Notes under the pieces: model-generated
What the model saw: only the letters and a program-made list of their open reading frames with translations
Databases searched by the model: none
Told to the model about the DNA's origin: nothing
DNA from: Actinomycetes bacterium
Lineage (GTDB): Bacteria > Actinomycetota > Acidimicrobiia > Acidimicrobiales > Acidimicrobiaceae
Direction: 5' to 3'
NCBI GenBank assembly: GCA_021803345.1
Contig: JAJZLS010000024.1
Location: forward strand, 55,411 to 119,410
Length of the DNA stretch: 64,000 bases
Translations under genes and position numbers: made by a program
Shown: positions 1 through 8,782 of the stretch, piece after piece
Layout of the letters: each line of letters starts with the position of its first letter
Numbering within the stretch: position 1 is the first letter of the stretch

Positions 1-608
1 AGTCAGATGGATTCTTTGATAGGGAAATCACGCCATATCCTCTCCATGACGGGCATTTGATCACCAAAGATGACGGACCCCGACCCAATACTGACCTAGA
101 AAAATTGGGTCAGTTACCTCCAGCATTTCTTCCCGATGGAAGCGTAACTGCAGGCAACTCCTGCCCTTTGAACGACGGGGCTGCTGCTGTATTAGTGATG
201 TCTGATGACAAGGCTAAACGGCTAGGTATCACTCCACTGGCAAGGATAGTCGCTTCTTCGGTTACCGGTCTTGCTCCTGAAATAATGGGAGTTGGACCCA
301 TCGAAGCTGTCAAAAAAGTACTTTCATTAGCGAGAATGACACTCGCCGATATAGATATCGTTGAACTCAACGAAGCATTCGCCGCTCAAGTTCTCGCCGT
401 CTGTGACGAACTGTCAATTTCAATTGAAGACCAGCTGAATCCGCACGGTGGAGCAATTGCACTTGGGCACCCATTTGGAATGACTGGTGCACGAATCATG
501 ACTACGCTCCTAAACGGTCTGAAGATAGGCGACAAACAGTTTGGGCTCGAAACTATGTGCGTTGGAGGAGGCATGGGGATGGCCATGATAGTTGAACGGC
601 TGTCGTAA
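1..608 (+). CDS. Thiolase (acetyl-CoA acyltransferase), C-terminal part
   Basis: This is the 3' end of a thiolase gene whose start lies outside the window; the frame is open from base 3. Thiolases cleave 3-ketoacyl-CoA with CoA, or condense two acetyl-CoA, in beta-oxidation or ketone metabolism. The family's C-terminal motifs are visible: NEAFA, then NPHGGAIALGHPFGMTGAR with the catalytic His, then the CVGGGMG loop with the second catalytic Cys. The reading GHPFGMTG departs a little from the common GHPLGxSG. The degradative or biosynthetic subtype cannot be decided because the N-terminal nucleophile region is missing. Confidence 0.93.
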   Translation, partial: SDGFFDREITPYPLHDGHLITKDDGPRPNTDLEKLGQLPPAFLPDGSVTAGNSCPLNDGAAAVLVMSDDKAKRLGITPLARIVASSVTGLAPEIMGVGPIEAVKKVLSLARMTLADIDIVELNEAFAAQVLAVCDELSISIEDQLNPHGGAIALGHPFGMTGARIMTTLLNGLKIGDKQFGLETMCVGGGMGMAMIVERLS

Positions 609-669
609 ATAACGATATCGAACATCCCCCGGATGATTTTTCCAAAAGTCAGACTAACTTTCTTAATAC

Positions 670-1344
670 ATGAGTGAACAAAACAAGCAAGATAAGACAG
701 ATCAAAATACTGGAACCGTAAACGAAACGCCAACCACACTATTACTAGTTCGACACGGCAACACCCCAACCACAGGCAAGATTCTTCCAGGCCGTGCTCC
801 AGGCTTGGATCTTTCAGATCAGGGATTACAGCAGGCGGAAGAGGTAGCTCAGCAACTGTCGCAGCTGGAGGCGATTGCGGAAATATATTCAAGTCCCCTG
901 GAACGAGCACAACAGACTGCTACGCCACTCGCCAAACTTATTTCAAGGGAAGTACGAATACACAAACTCCTTAATGAATGCGATTTCGGGGAATGGACGG
1001 GCAGAGAACTCAAGGAACTTTATAAACTCCCGGAGTGGCAGCAGGTGCAAAAATCTCCTTCTACTTTTAGATTTCCATCAGGAGAATCATTTATGGAAAT
1101 GCAGGCCCGTGTATCAGCGTTTGTTGAATTCGTACAGAGAGAAAACAAAGGTAAAATAGTGGTTGCCTACTCGCATGCCGACCCAATAAAAACCTTCCTT
1201 TGTAATGCATTGGGAATGCATCTGGATATGTTCCAACGACTTACGGTTGGCACTTGTTCGGTCTCTGCAATATCGTATACATCCTCAGGACCAGTTGTTC
1301 TTGGAAGCAATTGGCATAAACAATTATCAGTCAAGGTGTCATAA
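670..1344 (+). CDS. Histidine phosphatase family protein (MSMEG_4193-type)
   Basis: A 224-residue histidine phosphatase. The phospho-accepting RHG motif (LLVRHGNT) lies near residue 28, and the second conserved His is in VVAYSHAD near residue 170. An ERAQQTA segment and a GExF segment match the family's phosphate pocket. It is followed directly (stop TAA, then TTG) by a DUF3090 gene and an overlapping SCO1664-family gene. This trio is conserved in many actinobacteria, often near mycothiol genes, so co-function is likely, but the substrate is unknown. Phosphoglycerate mutase is less likely given this context. Confidence 0.9.
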   Translation: MSEQNKQDKTDQNTGTVNETPTTLLLVRHGNTPTTGKILPGRAPGLDLSDQGLQQAEEVAQQLSQLEAIAEIYSSPLERAQQTATPLAKLISREVRIHKLLNECDFGEWTGRELKELYKLPEWQQVQKSPSTFRFPSGESFMEMQARVSAFVEFVQRENKGKIVVAYSHADPIKTFLCNALGMHLDMFQRLTVGTCSVSAISYTSSGPVVLGSNWHKQLSVKVS

Positions 1345-1848
1345 TTGTCAGATTCAAAAGATTTCCCAACCGTTGATCACGTTGCCTTAGGAGCTATTGG
1401 AGAACCGGGCAAACGGATATTTCTCTTCCAAGCTAGATACTTGGGTGACTTAATTACCTTAAAATTGGAAAAGACTCAGGTCGCCGCACTTGCTCAGCAC
1501 CTTGCAAATCTCATAAAAGAGCTTCCCAGGCCAGGTCATACCGATGAACCCAGCGATCTCATTCTCCCATATGAGATAAGCTGGCCAATAGGTTCCATTG
1601 CCATCTCATATTCGGAAGAAACTGATCAAATACACCTGCAACTCGAATCAATCGCTGAAGATGATGAGGGTGACAGCATTTCTCTTCTCCACGTTGGGAT
1701 TTCAAAAGAACAGGCCGTAATGATCGCCATACAGGGCACCAGACTGGTTGAAGCTGGCCGCCCTCCTTGTCCGCTTTGTGGTTATCCACTTGATCCCTCA
1801 GGTCACGCATGTCCCAAGACAAACGGCCACAGAGCTCCGAATTTATAG
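1345..1848 (+). CDS. DUF3090 family protein
   Basis: A 167-residue protein of the actinobacterial DUF3090 family. It begins with TTG immediately after the stop of the phosphatase gene, which suggests translational coupling. The C-terminus carries a CPLCGYPLDPSGHACP segment that looks like a zinc knuckle (C-x2-C, then H and C), and the family usually ends this way. No enzymatic motif is evident. The last 40 bases overlap the start of the next gene. The function is unknown; the fixed neighbours suggest a role shared with the phosphatase and the kinase-like protein. Confidence 0.9.
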   Translation: MSDSKDFPTVDHVALGAIGEPGKRIFLFQARYLGDLITLKLEKTQVAALAQHLANLIKELPRPGHTDEPSDLILPYEISWPIGSIAISYSEETDQIHLQLESIAEDDEGDSISLLHVGISKEQAVMIAIQGTRLVEAGRPPCPLCGYPLDPSGHACPKTNGHRAPNL

Positions 1849-2531
1849 ACTTACTGAACCTTGGTCAGCTTGAAGTAATAGGGAGAATGCCCTATAGCTC
1901 AAACGGCACCTACCTGGTTCAGGTAACACTGGAAGATAGAGCTATAAAAGCCATATACAAACCTCACCAAGGTGAGCGCGCTCTGTGGGATTTTCCCGAT
2001 GGACTATACGCACGAGAAGTAGCAGCTTATGAACTCTCACAAGCGTTAAACTGGGATCTCGTTCCACCCACGGTACTAAGAGGCGATGCCCCGCTCGGCA
2101 TTGGGAGCCTTCAGCTGTTTATTGAAGCTGACTTTTCAGAGCACTATTTTTCTCTGTTTGAGCGTGAAGAACTACACCCGCAGTTTATGAAGTTCGCGTT
2201 GTTTGACATTATCGCAAATAATGCCGACAGAAAATCTGGCCATTTGCTGATCGACGAAAATAACCATATATGGGGTATCGACCAAGGACTGTGTTTTCAC
2301 AGTATTTATAAATTGAGAACCGTGATCTGGGAATTCGCCGGTTTGAAAATCCCGGACGATCTCATAAGTCACATAAGAGAAGCGATTCCATTACTCATTA
2401 AGAGCACCAGGAACCTACTGACAGCGGAGGAGTCTGCCGCTCTTGAGCTTCGGGTCACTTCAATTTTGAAAAAGAGAAAATTCCCACTTCCAGATCCGGA
2501 AATGCGCTGCTACCCGTGGCCATTGGTATAG
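1809..2531 (+). CDS. SCO1664 family protein (PI3/PI4-kinase-like fold)
   Basis: A 240-residue protein of the SCO1664 family, distantly related to the phosphatidylinositol 3/4-kinase catalytic fold. The segment NNADRKSGHLLID followed by GIDQGLCFH resembles the catalytic loop and the metal-binding Asp of that superfamily. An N-terminal NGTYLVQV stretch with a Lys in IYKPHQGE may be the nucleotide-binding part. The ATG lies 40 bases inside the DUF3090 gene in another frame. Its substrate is unknown; kinase activity is an inference from fold similarity. It ends the small operon and converges on etfA. Confidence 0.88.
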   Translation: MSQDKRPQSSEFIDLLNLGQLEVIGRMPYSSNGTYLVQVTLEDRAIKAIYKPHQGERALWDFPDGLYAREVAAYELSQALNWDLVPPTVLRGDAPLGIGSLQLFIEADFSEHYFSLFEREELHPQFMKFALFDIIANNADRKSGHLLIDENNHIWGIDQGLCFHSIYKLRTVIWEFAGLKIPDDLISHIREAIPLLIKSTRNLLTAEESAALELRVTSILKKRKFPLPDPEMRCYPWPLV

Positions 2532-2583
2532 CAAATAAAAGGACACCTTCGGTGACTTATCCATTGCAGCCAGGTGCCACCAT

Positions 2584-3549
2584 TCAGGTCCGGGATTGCA
2601 GAGCCTCAATAAGTTTCGGGACAATTTTATGAACGTCGCCAACTATCCCAAGATCAGCGATTGAGAATATCGGAGCGTCCTCATCCTTATTGATGGCAAT
2701 AATATTCTTGGCGCCCTTCATCCCAACCATATGCTGAGTTGCTCCGGATATTCCACAGGCGATATACACATTTGGCTTTACCGTCTTACCGGTCTGACCT
2801 ACCTGATACGAATAGGGCACCCATCCTGCATCAACAATAGCCCTTGAGGCACCCGGAGCCCCACCGAGCAGCTTTGCTAATTCCTCAACCAATTTGTAGT
2901 TTTCCGCCTGGCCGAGCCCGCGTCCGCCAGAGACCACCACCGGGGCTTCATCGAGCTTCGGACCAGATCGCTCTTCTAAATGTTGTTCAACAATCCGAGC
3001 TTTACCTGCAGAACCCAAATCTCCAACACCGACTTGTACAACTTCAGCTGGCATTCCTCCGCGGCTTTCGGCAGTAAAAGACTTGGCTCTAATAGCAAAT
3101 ATTGCCGGAGATGAACCTGTAAATCCAGCCTGCACTATTTCAGAACCACCAAATATGGCATGCTCACTTACGAGGCGCGTCCCGTCAACTGAAAGATTGA
3201 CAACGTTGGTAAGCACGGGAACATCCAGTTTGACAGACAACCTTGCCGCACAGTCACGACCTTCCGGAGTCATGGCGAAAAATATCGCGTCCACAGTATT
3301 CCCTGAAAGCAGCTGAGCCATGGCCGAAGCTACCACCGTGCCGATCAGCCTGTCGTTTACATCAGTCACCTGGATAAGTTTGGTGGCACCGTAGGCGCCA
3401 ACTATTTCACTGTAACCTGGCTCCGGTGAAGCAACGAAAACTTCCACATGATCAGCAAATTTACTAGCCGCCGAAATAAGTTCAAGTGAAGTTGAAGTAA
3501 TTCCTGATTCAGTTGATTCCGCAAATACCCAAATCTTAGACAATGTCAT
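2584..3549 (-). CDS. etfA: Electron transfer flavoprotein, alpha subunit
   Basis: A 321-residue ETF alpha subunit. It carries FAD and, with EtfB, moves electrons from acyl-CoA dehydrogenases to the respiratory chain. The C-terminal FAD-binding region is intact: VVSGGRGLG near residue 209, SYQVGQTGKTVKP near 248, and the GISGATQHMVGM / AINKDEDAPIF segment near 268-290. It lies 46 bases downstream of etfB on the same strand, the usual order. The acyl-CoA dehydrogenase at 45.8-47.0 kb is a possible electron donor in this window. Confidence 0.96.
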   Translation of the reverse strand: MTLSKIWVFAESTESGITSTSLELISAASKFADHVEVFVASPEPGYSEIVGAYGATKLIQVTDVNDRLIGTVVASAMAQLLSGNTVDAIFFAMTPEGRDCAARLSVKLDVPVLTNVVNLSVDGTRLVSEHAIFGGSEIVQAGFTGSSPAIFAIRAKSFTAESRGGMPAEVVQVGVGDLGSAGKARIVEQHLEERSGPKLDEAPVVVSGGRGLGQAENYKLVEELAKLLGGAPGASRAIVDAGWVPYSYQVGQTGKTVKPNVYIACGISGATQHMVGMKGAKNIIAINKDEDAPIFSIADLGIVGDVHKIVPKLIEALQSRT

Positions 3550-3595
3550 TTATATGTTTACTTTCCTTGCGTAGCTTTGTATTCCCATATCCGGA

Positions 3596-4357
3596 CTAGA
3601 TGACCTTAAGTTGCTCCAGAAACTCAATAATTTGTTGGTGAGCATCTCCCTCGTCAGTAATAATCACTCCAGACGACCGCTCCTCAGCTGATCTAACCGT
3701 TATTATCTCCTGATTGCGACCTGGTTCAATACCCAGCGTTGACGCTTCCAGGACCTCTACGGGTTTGCTTTTGGCTGACATAATTCCTTTAAACGATGGA
3801 TATCTTGGTTCCACCACCCCAGCGGTAACTGATATCAGGGCCGGAAGAGGACACTCTACTTGGTCATATCCAAGTTCGGTCTGCCTTTGAACTTTGAGGA
3901 TGCCTCCGGATAACTCAACCTTTTTGGCAAAGCTTACAGAAGGAATATCCAGTATTTCAGCTATCTGCACAGGGACTGTCCCCGTGTATCCATCGGTGGA
4001 TTCGGTCGCAGCAATGACCAGATCGAAGGGGTTACGCTTGATCGCCGCAGCAAGAACCTTCGCCGTAGTAAGCGCATCGGCTCCCGCCAGCTTTGCATCT
4101 GAGACCAGCACCGCTTTATCCGCCCCCATGGCAAGTGCTGTACGAATGCCAGAAACTTCTCCATTTGGGGCCATGCTAACCAGCGTTACTTCGCCGCCAC
4201 CTGCCTCGGCGGCAAGCTGCAAAGCCATTTCAACTCCGTAACTGTCGGAATCATCAAGGATCAGCTTTCCATCCCGGACAAGATTATGCGACCCGGGATC
4301 CAATTTTCCGGGACTCGACTGATCAGGGATCTGTTTGACACAAACCGTAATGTTCAT
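3596..4357 (-). CDS. etfB: Electron transfer flavoprotein, beta subunit
   Basis: ETF beta subunit, 253 residues from the chosen ATG (MNITVCVKQIPD). An in-frame TTG 24 bases upstream is possible, but the family starts at this conserved segment. The AMP-binding region reads DGYTGTVP, with a LALISVTAGV-like region downstream. It forms a heterodimer with EtfA, whose gene follows 38 codon-free bases or so later. The pair is the electron sink for several flavin dehydrogenases. Nothing is unusual in length or motifs. Confidence 0.95.
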   Translation of the reverse strand: MNITVCVKQIPDQSSPGKLDPGSHNLVRDGKLILDDSDSYGVEMALQLAAEAGGGEVTLVSMAPNGEVSGIRTALAMGADKAVLVSDAKLAGADALTTAKVLAAAIKRNPFDLVIAATESTDGYTGTVPVQIAEILDIPSVSFAKKVELSGGILKVQRQTELGYDQVECPLPALISVTAGVVEPRYPSFKGIMSAKSKPVEVLEASTLGIEPGRNQEIITVRSAEERSSGVIITDEGDAHQQIIEFLEQLKVI

Positions 4358-4467
4358 ATTAGGTTTCCCTACCTTTTCCAAATTACGACGTTTAGTTTAT
4401 AACCAAACAGTTACTCAACAGTAATATTAACTTCAAGTTTCGCATTAACTATCACTGCATGATACTT

Positions 4468-5178
4468 TTAATGCCGAGTAATACCTATGGCAAGAGCTAC
4501 CTCATCGGTGATCAGATATTGCGCACCGACATTAATCAGGTTTGAAATTGCATCCGGCCTGTTGACCGTCCAAAACGAATAATCTAAATCTGCCTCTTTG
4601 AGTTTAAAAATCGTTCTTGGGGAAGCCCGGCGCCAGTTCAGATGGACAAGATCAAGCCCATTTTTGATGCAGAATTCGATCTCTTTGTCGACCTTGGATC
4701 TGATTCCCAGCAAGAGGGCAGGCTTGGCGAAATCCAAAATGGCCGACAGCTTAACCGCCAGGTCTCTATCGAAAGTGGAGAGTATAAAATTAAAGCTATC
4801 ACTTCTGGATTCAATCAACGATGCCAGTGACTCTGCGATTCTAGCTCTGTCTCCATCTTGATTTTTTGTAGAACTCTTAACCTCAACATTTATTACACAA
4901 TGCTGCAACTGATCGAACACCTCATCCAGCAACAGGATGTCCTCAGCGTGGGCTTTTCGCAAACCACTCAGTAAAGAATCCTCAATCCTTCGACCGTTTG
5001 ATATCGCAGGATCATGATATACCACAAATTCCCCACTTTTACATTGCCACACATCCAGTTCGACACCTGAGGCTCCGGCATCAAGAGCCTGTCTGAAAGC
5101 AACTATCGAATTCTCTTTGGCCCGGGAGGATAAGCCCCTATGACCGAGTATCTGCGTAACCTGGTTAAATCTGGACAT
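4468..5178 (-). CDS. Glycerophosphodiester phosphodiesterase family protein
   Basis: A 236-residue member of the GDPD family, which hydrolyses glycerophosphodiesters to glycerol-3-phosphate and an alcohol. Hallmarks are present: the HRG motif near residue 13, the ENS segment, the metal-binding ELDVW near 40, and VVYHDP near 52, followed by the later EVKSS barrel strand and a C-terminal FWTVNRPDAI segment. There is no signal peptide, so a cytosolic UgpQ-like role is likely. It starts 5 bases downstream of the sensor kinase stop, so the two are probably co-transcribed. Confidence 0.9.
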   Translation of the reverse strand: MSRFNQVTQILGHRGLSSRAKENSIVAFRQALDAGASGVELDVWQCKSGEFVVYHDPAISNGRRIEDSLLSGLRKAHAEDILLLDEVFDQLQHCVINVEVKSSTKNQDGDRARIAESLASLIESRSDSFNFILSTFDRDLAVKLSAILDFAKPALLLGIRSKVDKEIEFCIKNGLDLVHLNWRRASPRTIFKLKEADLDYSFWTVNRPDAISNLINVGAQYLITDEVALAIGITRH

Positions 5179-5183
5179 TACGG

Positions 5184-6665
5184 TTATACCGGTATGGACA
5201 AAGTAATCTTTGAACCGTTACCATTTCCAATAGTCATGGTCCCACCTAACTGCGATTCGACAATGTCCGTAACGATCAGAAGACCCAAACTCGAGGTTCT
5301 CCTGATATCGAATTCGGGCGGAAATCCTACTCCGTTATCTGAAAGCACCATATCGATGCTTTCGTCTTTTTGGTCCAAATAGATCTCGATCAAACCCGAC
5401 TCACCACTCTCGATTATCTGTGAGCCAACAAAACCGTGTTCGATGGAATTTTGCAGAAGCTCAGCTATAACCAATGCCAATGGAGTAGCCACTCCTGCGT
5501 CTAGGTCTTTGGCGCTCCCAGACACTTCAATTCTTACCGGACAATCGGGAAGAATCGACTCCTCTGCCAGTTTCACAATTGCCGAAACAATTTCCGGAAA
5601 TGAGACTTGATCTCCAATCTCACGTGAAAGGATCTCATGCACAACTGCTATTGACCGGATTCTCCGCTCCGCCTCACGAAGAGCGGCTTGGCCATCAGTG
5701 GAGCTAAGACGCCTGGCCTGAAGCCGCAAAAGTGACGAGATAGTCTGCAAGTTGTTCTTCACCCTATGATGCACTTCCCGGATAGTGGCATCCTTGCTGA
5801 GAAGCATCCGGTCTCTTCGCCTTAGCTCTGATATATCTCTAAGCAGCACTAATGCCCCGGTTACGTTCCCCTGTTCAAGTAAAGGAATGGCATGCATCAT
5901 CAGAGTTACGTCTGCCCGTTGTTCAATCTCTTCAATTACGGGCCTGTGGCTGGCAAACGCCCTATCAGGAGCCGAAAATCGAAGCCCGGTCTGGCCAAAA
6001 AGATCTCCAACTCGAATAAGGTGCAGACCAAGCCTATGCATCGCGCTAACTGCATTTGGCGACATGAAAGTAATAGTTTTGGTCTCATCCAATACCAGGA
6101 CTCCATCCCCAACCCTGGGTGCTTCTTCAATGTCGGTACCTTCAAAAGGAAACTCTCCGTGGGTTATCATGTTTGCGAATTGCTCAAAAAGACGCAGGTA
6201 GGTTCGCTCTAGTTCGCCATGGACCAGCCTGGCACTGGTGATATGCCTTCGGTCAATAACTGCGATCACTTTTCCCAAGCGTTTCACTGGTATGCATTGG
6301 GAAACGATCCACTCGCCCCCGTCTGGACTCACTGATTCCCTAAAGACCAGCATCTCAGACAAGTACCCTTGCGCCACAAACGATACCTCGTCAGGTGTCC
6401 CTTTTGTATCAACCAAATCATCGGGAATGGAAGTCTGTGCCGTAGCTGGTCTTACCTGAGCCAATACCACAAATTCCGGCACAAAAGGATCTTTAGCGTC
6501 TTCCTCGGCATCTTCAACTTCGTCACGCTTTACCGGTACATATAGCACTAGATCCGAAAAGCAGAGATCGGCCAGCATTCCCCACGAACTTATTAACCGC
6601 TGAAGATGGACAATATCAGCCTCGTCCAGTAGGGTCTTTTTGACTATCGAACCAAAGGTGGCCAT
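5184..6665 (-). CDS. pdtaS: PdtaS-type sensor histidine kinase
   Basis: A 493-residue soluble sensor kinase resembling mycobacterial PdtaS. The order is an N-terminal GAF-like domain (about 1-145), a PAS-like domain (about 160-280), the HisKA_2 dimerisation segment with EVHHRVKNNLQ and the phospho-accepting His near residue 298, and a C-terminal HATPase_c with AELLQNSIEHG (N box) and DNGVGFP (G1 box). In mycobacteria it signals to PdtaR, an ANTAR RNA-binding antiterminator; that partner is not in the window. There are no membrane segments. The length matches the family. Confidence 0.92.
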   Translation of the reverse strand: MATFGSIVKKTLLDEADIVHLQRLISSWGMLADLCFSDLVLYVPVKRDEVEDAEEDAKDPFVPEFVVLAQVRPATAQTSIPDDLVDTKGTPDEVSFVAQGYLSEMLVFRESVSPDGGEWIVSQCIPVKRLGKVIAVIDRRHITSARLVHGELERTYLRLFEQFANMITHGEFPFEGTDIEEAPRVGDGVLVLDETKTITFMSPNAVSAMHRLGLHLIRVGDLFGQTGLRFSAPDRAFASHRPVIEEIEQRADVTLMMHAIPLLEQGNVTGALVLLRDISELRRRDRMLLSKDATIREVHHRVKNNLQTISSLLRLQARRLSSTDGQAALREAERRIRSIAVVHEILSREIGDQVSFPEIVSAIVKLAEESILPDCPVRIEVSGSAKDLDAGVATPLALVIAELLQNSIEHGFVGSQIIESGESGLIEIYLDQKDESIDMVLSDNGVGFPPEFDIRRTSSLGLLIVTDIVESQLGGTMTIGNGNGSKITLSIPV

Positions 6666-6701
6666 CTAACCTCCCAGCCAATCAATGCTTTAGAGCGGCT
6701 T

Positions 6702-7601
6702 CTAAAGTTCTACCAGATATGATTTTCTGTCCCTGAATCCCGACAAAGACCGGTACCCTATCGAACTGACATATGACTTTATTTCCTCGGCCCTATAGGC
6801 CACATCTGCTATCCCATGCGAATCAGACGCAGTGGTTATAGGAACTCCGTATTCAAAAAACTTTCTCAACAGGTAAGGGTCGGGGTAGACCTGCTCAACC
6901 GGCTTTCTCCACCCTGCTGAGGAAACTTCTGCAGAGAGTTTCGAGTCTCTAGCTGCCTCTGCCATGCGGTCGTAAAATTCCTGCGGAACCTGGGGGAAAT
7001 GCCCAGCCACTTTTACTAGGTCAGGATGAGCCAACACATCAACAGCACCCGAATCAGCCAACTCTTCAAGAGATCGGGTATAACTTTCCCAAGCATTCTC
7101 AATACCGTAAGTGTCCCATTCCGCCATGATCACTGGATCACTGATATGGTCAAACGGCCAAGCACCAAGCCAGTGAATTGAACCCAGCAGGACATCGAAA
7201 GGGTACCCAGCCAAAAATTCAGAGACCTGATGCATTTTCCCGGGATAGTAATCAACTTCCATACCTAATACGATCGGAAGACCAGCGGACTTAGCCTCAA
7301 GCGCTACTTCCACGTAAGTATCAAGATCCGCTCTTGCATGTTCAGACCAGTAATGTTCCATGATTGAACGCACTGGCGAATCAGGATACTGATTAAAAAA
7401 CCCACCTAAAAATGCATCAACCTGCCGAAATCGAAACAGATGCTCAGTAATGGCAATTTCCTGAACACCGTTTTTCTGAGCGGCTTCACAGTAGCGCGCG
7501 AGTTCATCAATAGTGGGAGATTTGTCCCGCTGCCCGTGAGGCCAAAGATGAAGGTGATAATCAAGCACGCTTATATCGTAAAGGGTGATTGTGAGGAACA
7601 A
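6702..7601 (-). CDS. PHP-domain phosphoesterase (histidinol-phosphatase type)
   Basis: A 299-residue PHP-family metal-dependent phosphoesterase. The metal-binding motifs are in order: DYHLHLW near residue 15, an EIAITEH segment, GMEVDYYPG, LLGSIHWLG, LAHPDLVK and a C-terminal ASDSHG. It may be a histidinol phosphatase of the HisK type or another phosphoesterase; no his genes are nearby. The TTG at 7601 gives a 31-base overlap with the upstream ATPase gene. A GTG at 7565 would avoid the overlap and is an equally credible start. Neither has a strong ribosome binding site. Confidence 0.87.
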   Translation of the reverse strand: MFLTITLYDISVLDYHLHLWPHGQRDKSPTIDELARYCEAAQKNGVQEIAITEHLFRFRQVDAFLGGFFNQYPDSPVRSIMEHYWSEHARADLDTYVEVALEAKSAGLPIVLGMEVDYYPGKMHQVSEFLAGYPFDVLLGSIHWLGAWPFDHISDPVIMAEWDTYGIENAWESYTRSLEELADSGAVDVLAHPDLVKVAGHFPQVPQEFYDRMAEAARDSKLSAEVSSAGWRKPVEQVYPDPYLLRKFFEYGVPITTASDSHGIADVAYRAEEIKSYVSSIGYRSLSGFRDRKSYLVEL

Positions 7602-8782
7602 AGATGCACGGCAACTTTCCCTAGAGAATTTAGGTCAGAAATGTCAAAATTGAGGTGGGGAATCAGGGTTATCATCTCCTCATCAACTGCAAGCTTTGAT
7701 ATCTCGGCTGCTTCCTGAAGAGCCACTTCCGAAAAATTTAAAAAGCTTCCGGAAATCTCCAAAAAGACCCGCTCGACCAGAGCCTCCAGCCTTCCAGGAG
7801 GCAAATCAGTTTCGGAAATATACTTAAGCTTTTTACCTTTTACCAGGAAATCCTTGGCTATCTGCTCAAAATTATCCTGGAGCTTATGAGCTACAAATAT
7901 CGACCCAGGATCGCGGAAATAGTCCGGCAAAGTCCGATTTACCACCATCTGTGCCAAATTGAGATGCCTCTGATTTATCGCCGATATGAAGAACTCAGCC
8001 TCCTGCATAGGCGCGGCCTCCGGGGACGATACAACCACAAATTGAGTTGAAGGTGATTCCAGGATCTTGGACACCGACCTGGCCCTAACGATAAACCCAT
8101 CGTACATAGACTGAAACAAAAGGAAAAAATCAGCCACATCAGACAAAAACTGGGCCCCTAATATCTTGTCAGCAATTTGATAAAAAGGCTTGAATGCTCC
8201 CATCAACAACCGATTTCTGGCTGGCAGCGTAAGCCATTTCAGCAACTTTGAAGAGAAAAAATCAGCCATCTTGACCGGAGCATCGAGAAAATCAATCGCG
8301 TGCCTGGACGGCGGAGTGTCAATGACTATCAGATCGTAAGCGTTGGAAATATAAAGTTCATACAAAGACTCCATTGCAATGTAGTCATGACTTTGCACAA
8401 AACGAGAGGAAATATTTTTGTAGATTGGATTGGAGAGAATCTTGTCTCGGGTTATTGCGTCCGGAGCATGCCGCTTGATTAGTTCATCCCAAGAACTCTT
8501 TGCATCCAGCATCGCAACATATAACTCTCCTGGCACCTCGTGACCGATAGCCTGATTGAGCTGAATGGGATCAACTCGGTTGGCGTGGGAACTGAGCCCT
8601 ACCAACCCCAGCGCATCTGCCAGGCGTTTGGCTGGATCTACGGTAAGTACCAGAACCTTGTTGGTGCCAGACTCTGCCGCTGCAATTCCTAGAGCAGCAG
8701 CTATGGTAGTTTTCCCGACTCCTCCCGCTCCAGCTACAATCAGAATTTCCGAATCAAAAAATACGGACTCTAATCCACCCAT
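7571..8782 (-). CDS. ArsA/Get3-like ATPase (second subunit, BagB/Rv3680-type)
   Basis: A 403-residue ArsA-superfamily ATPase with a P-loop GAGGVGKTT near residues 19-27, a switch-like VIDTPPSRHAIDFLD segment near 155, and the family's signature around VLTVDPAKRL. Together with the adjacent 326-residue ATPase it matches the mycobacterial pair Rv3679/Rv3680, described as bacterial Get3-like proteins that form a heterodimer. Arsenite export is unlikely because no arsB or arsR is near. The start overlaps the upstream ATPase gene by 13 bases, so translation is probably coupled and the subunits made in equal amounts. Confidence 0.9.
   Translation of the reverse strand: MGGLESVFFDSEILIVAGAGGVGKTTIAAALGIAAAESGTNKVLVLTVDPAKRLADALGLVGLSSHANRVDPIQLNQAIGHEVPGELYVAMLDAKSSWDELIKRHAPDAITRDKILSNPIYKNISSRFVQSHDYIAMESLYELYISNAYDLIVIDTPPSRHAIDFLDAPVKMADFFSSKLLKWLTLPARNRLLMGAFKPFYQIADKILGAQFLSDVADFFLLFQSMYDGFIVRARSVSKILESPSTQFVVVSSPEAAPMQEAEFFISAINQRHLNLAQMVVNRTLPDYFRDPGSIFVAHKLQDNFEQIAKDFLVKGKKLKYISETDLPPGRLEALVERVFLEISGSFLNFSEVALQEAAEISKLAVDEEMITLIPHLNFDISDLNSLGKVAVHLCSSQSPFTI

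Noticed and set aside
2532-2583. Terminator between SCO1664-family gene and etfA
   Set aside because: A CACC-GAA-GGTG stem with a T-rich tail exists on the minus strand, but only four base pairs are solid.
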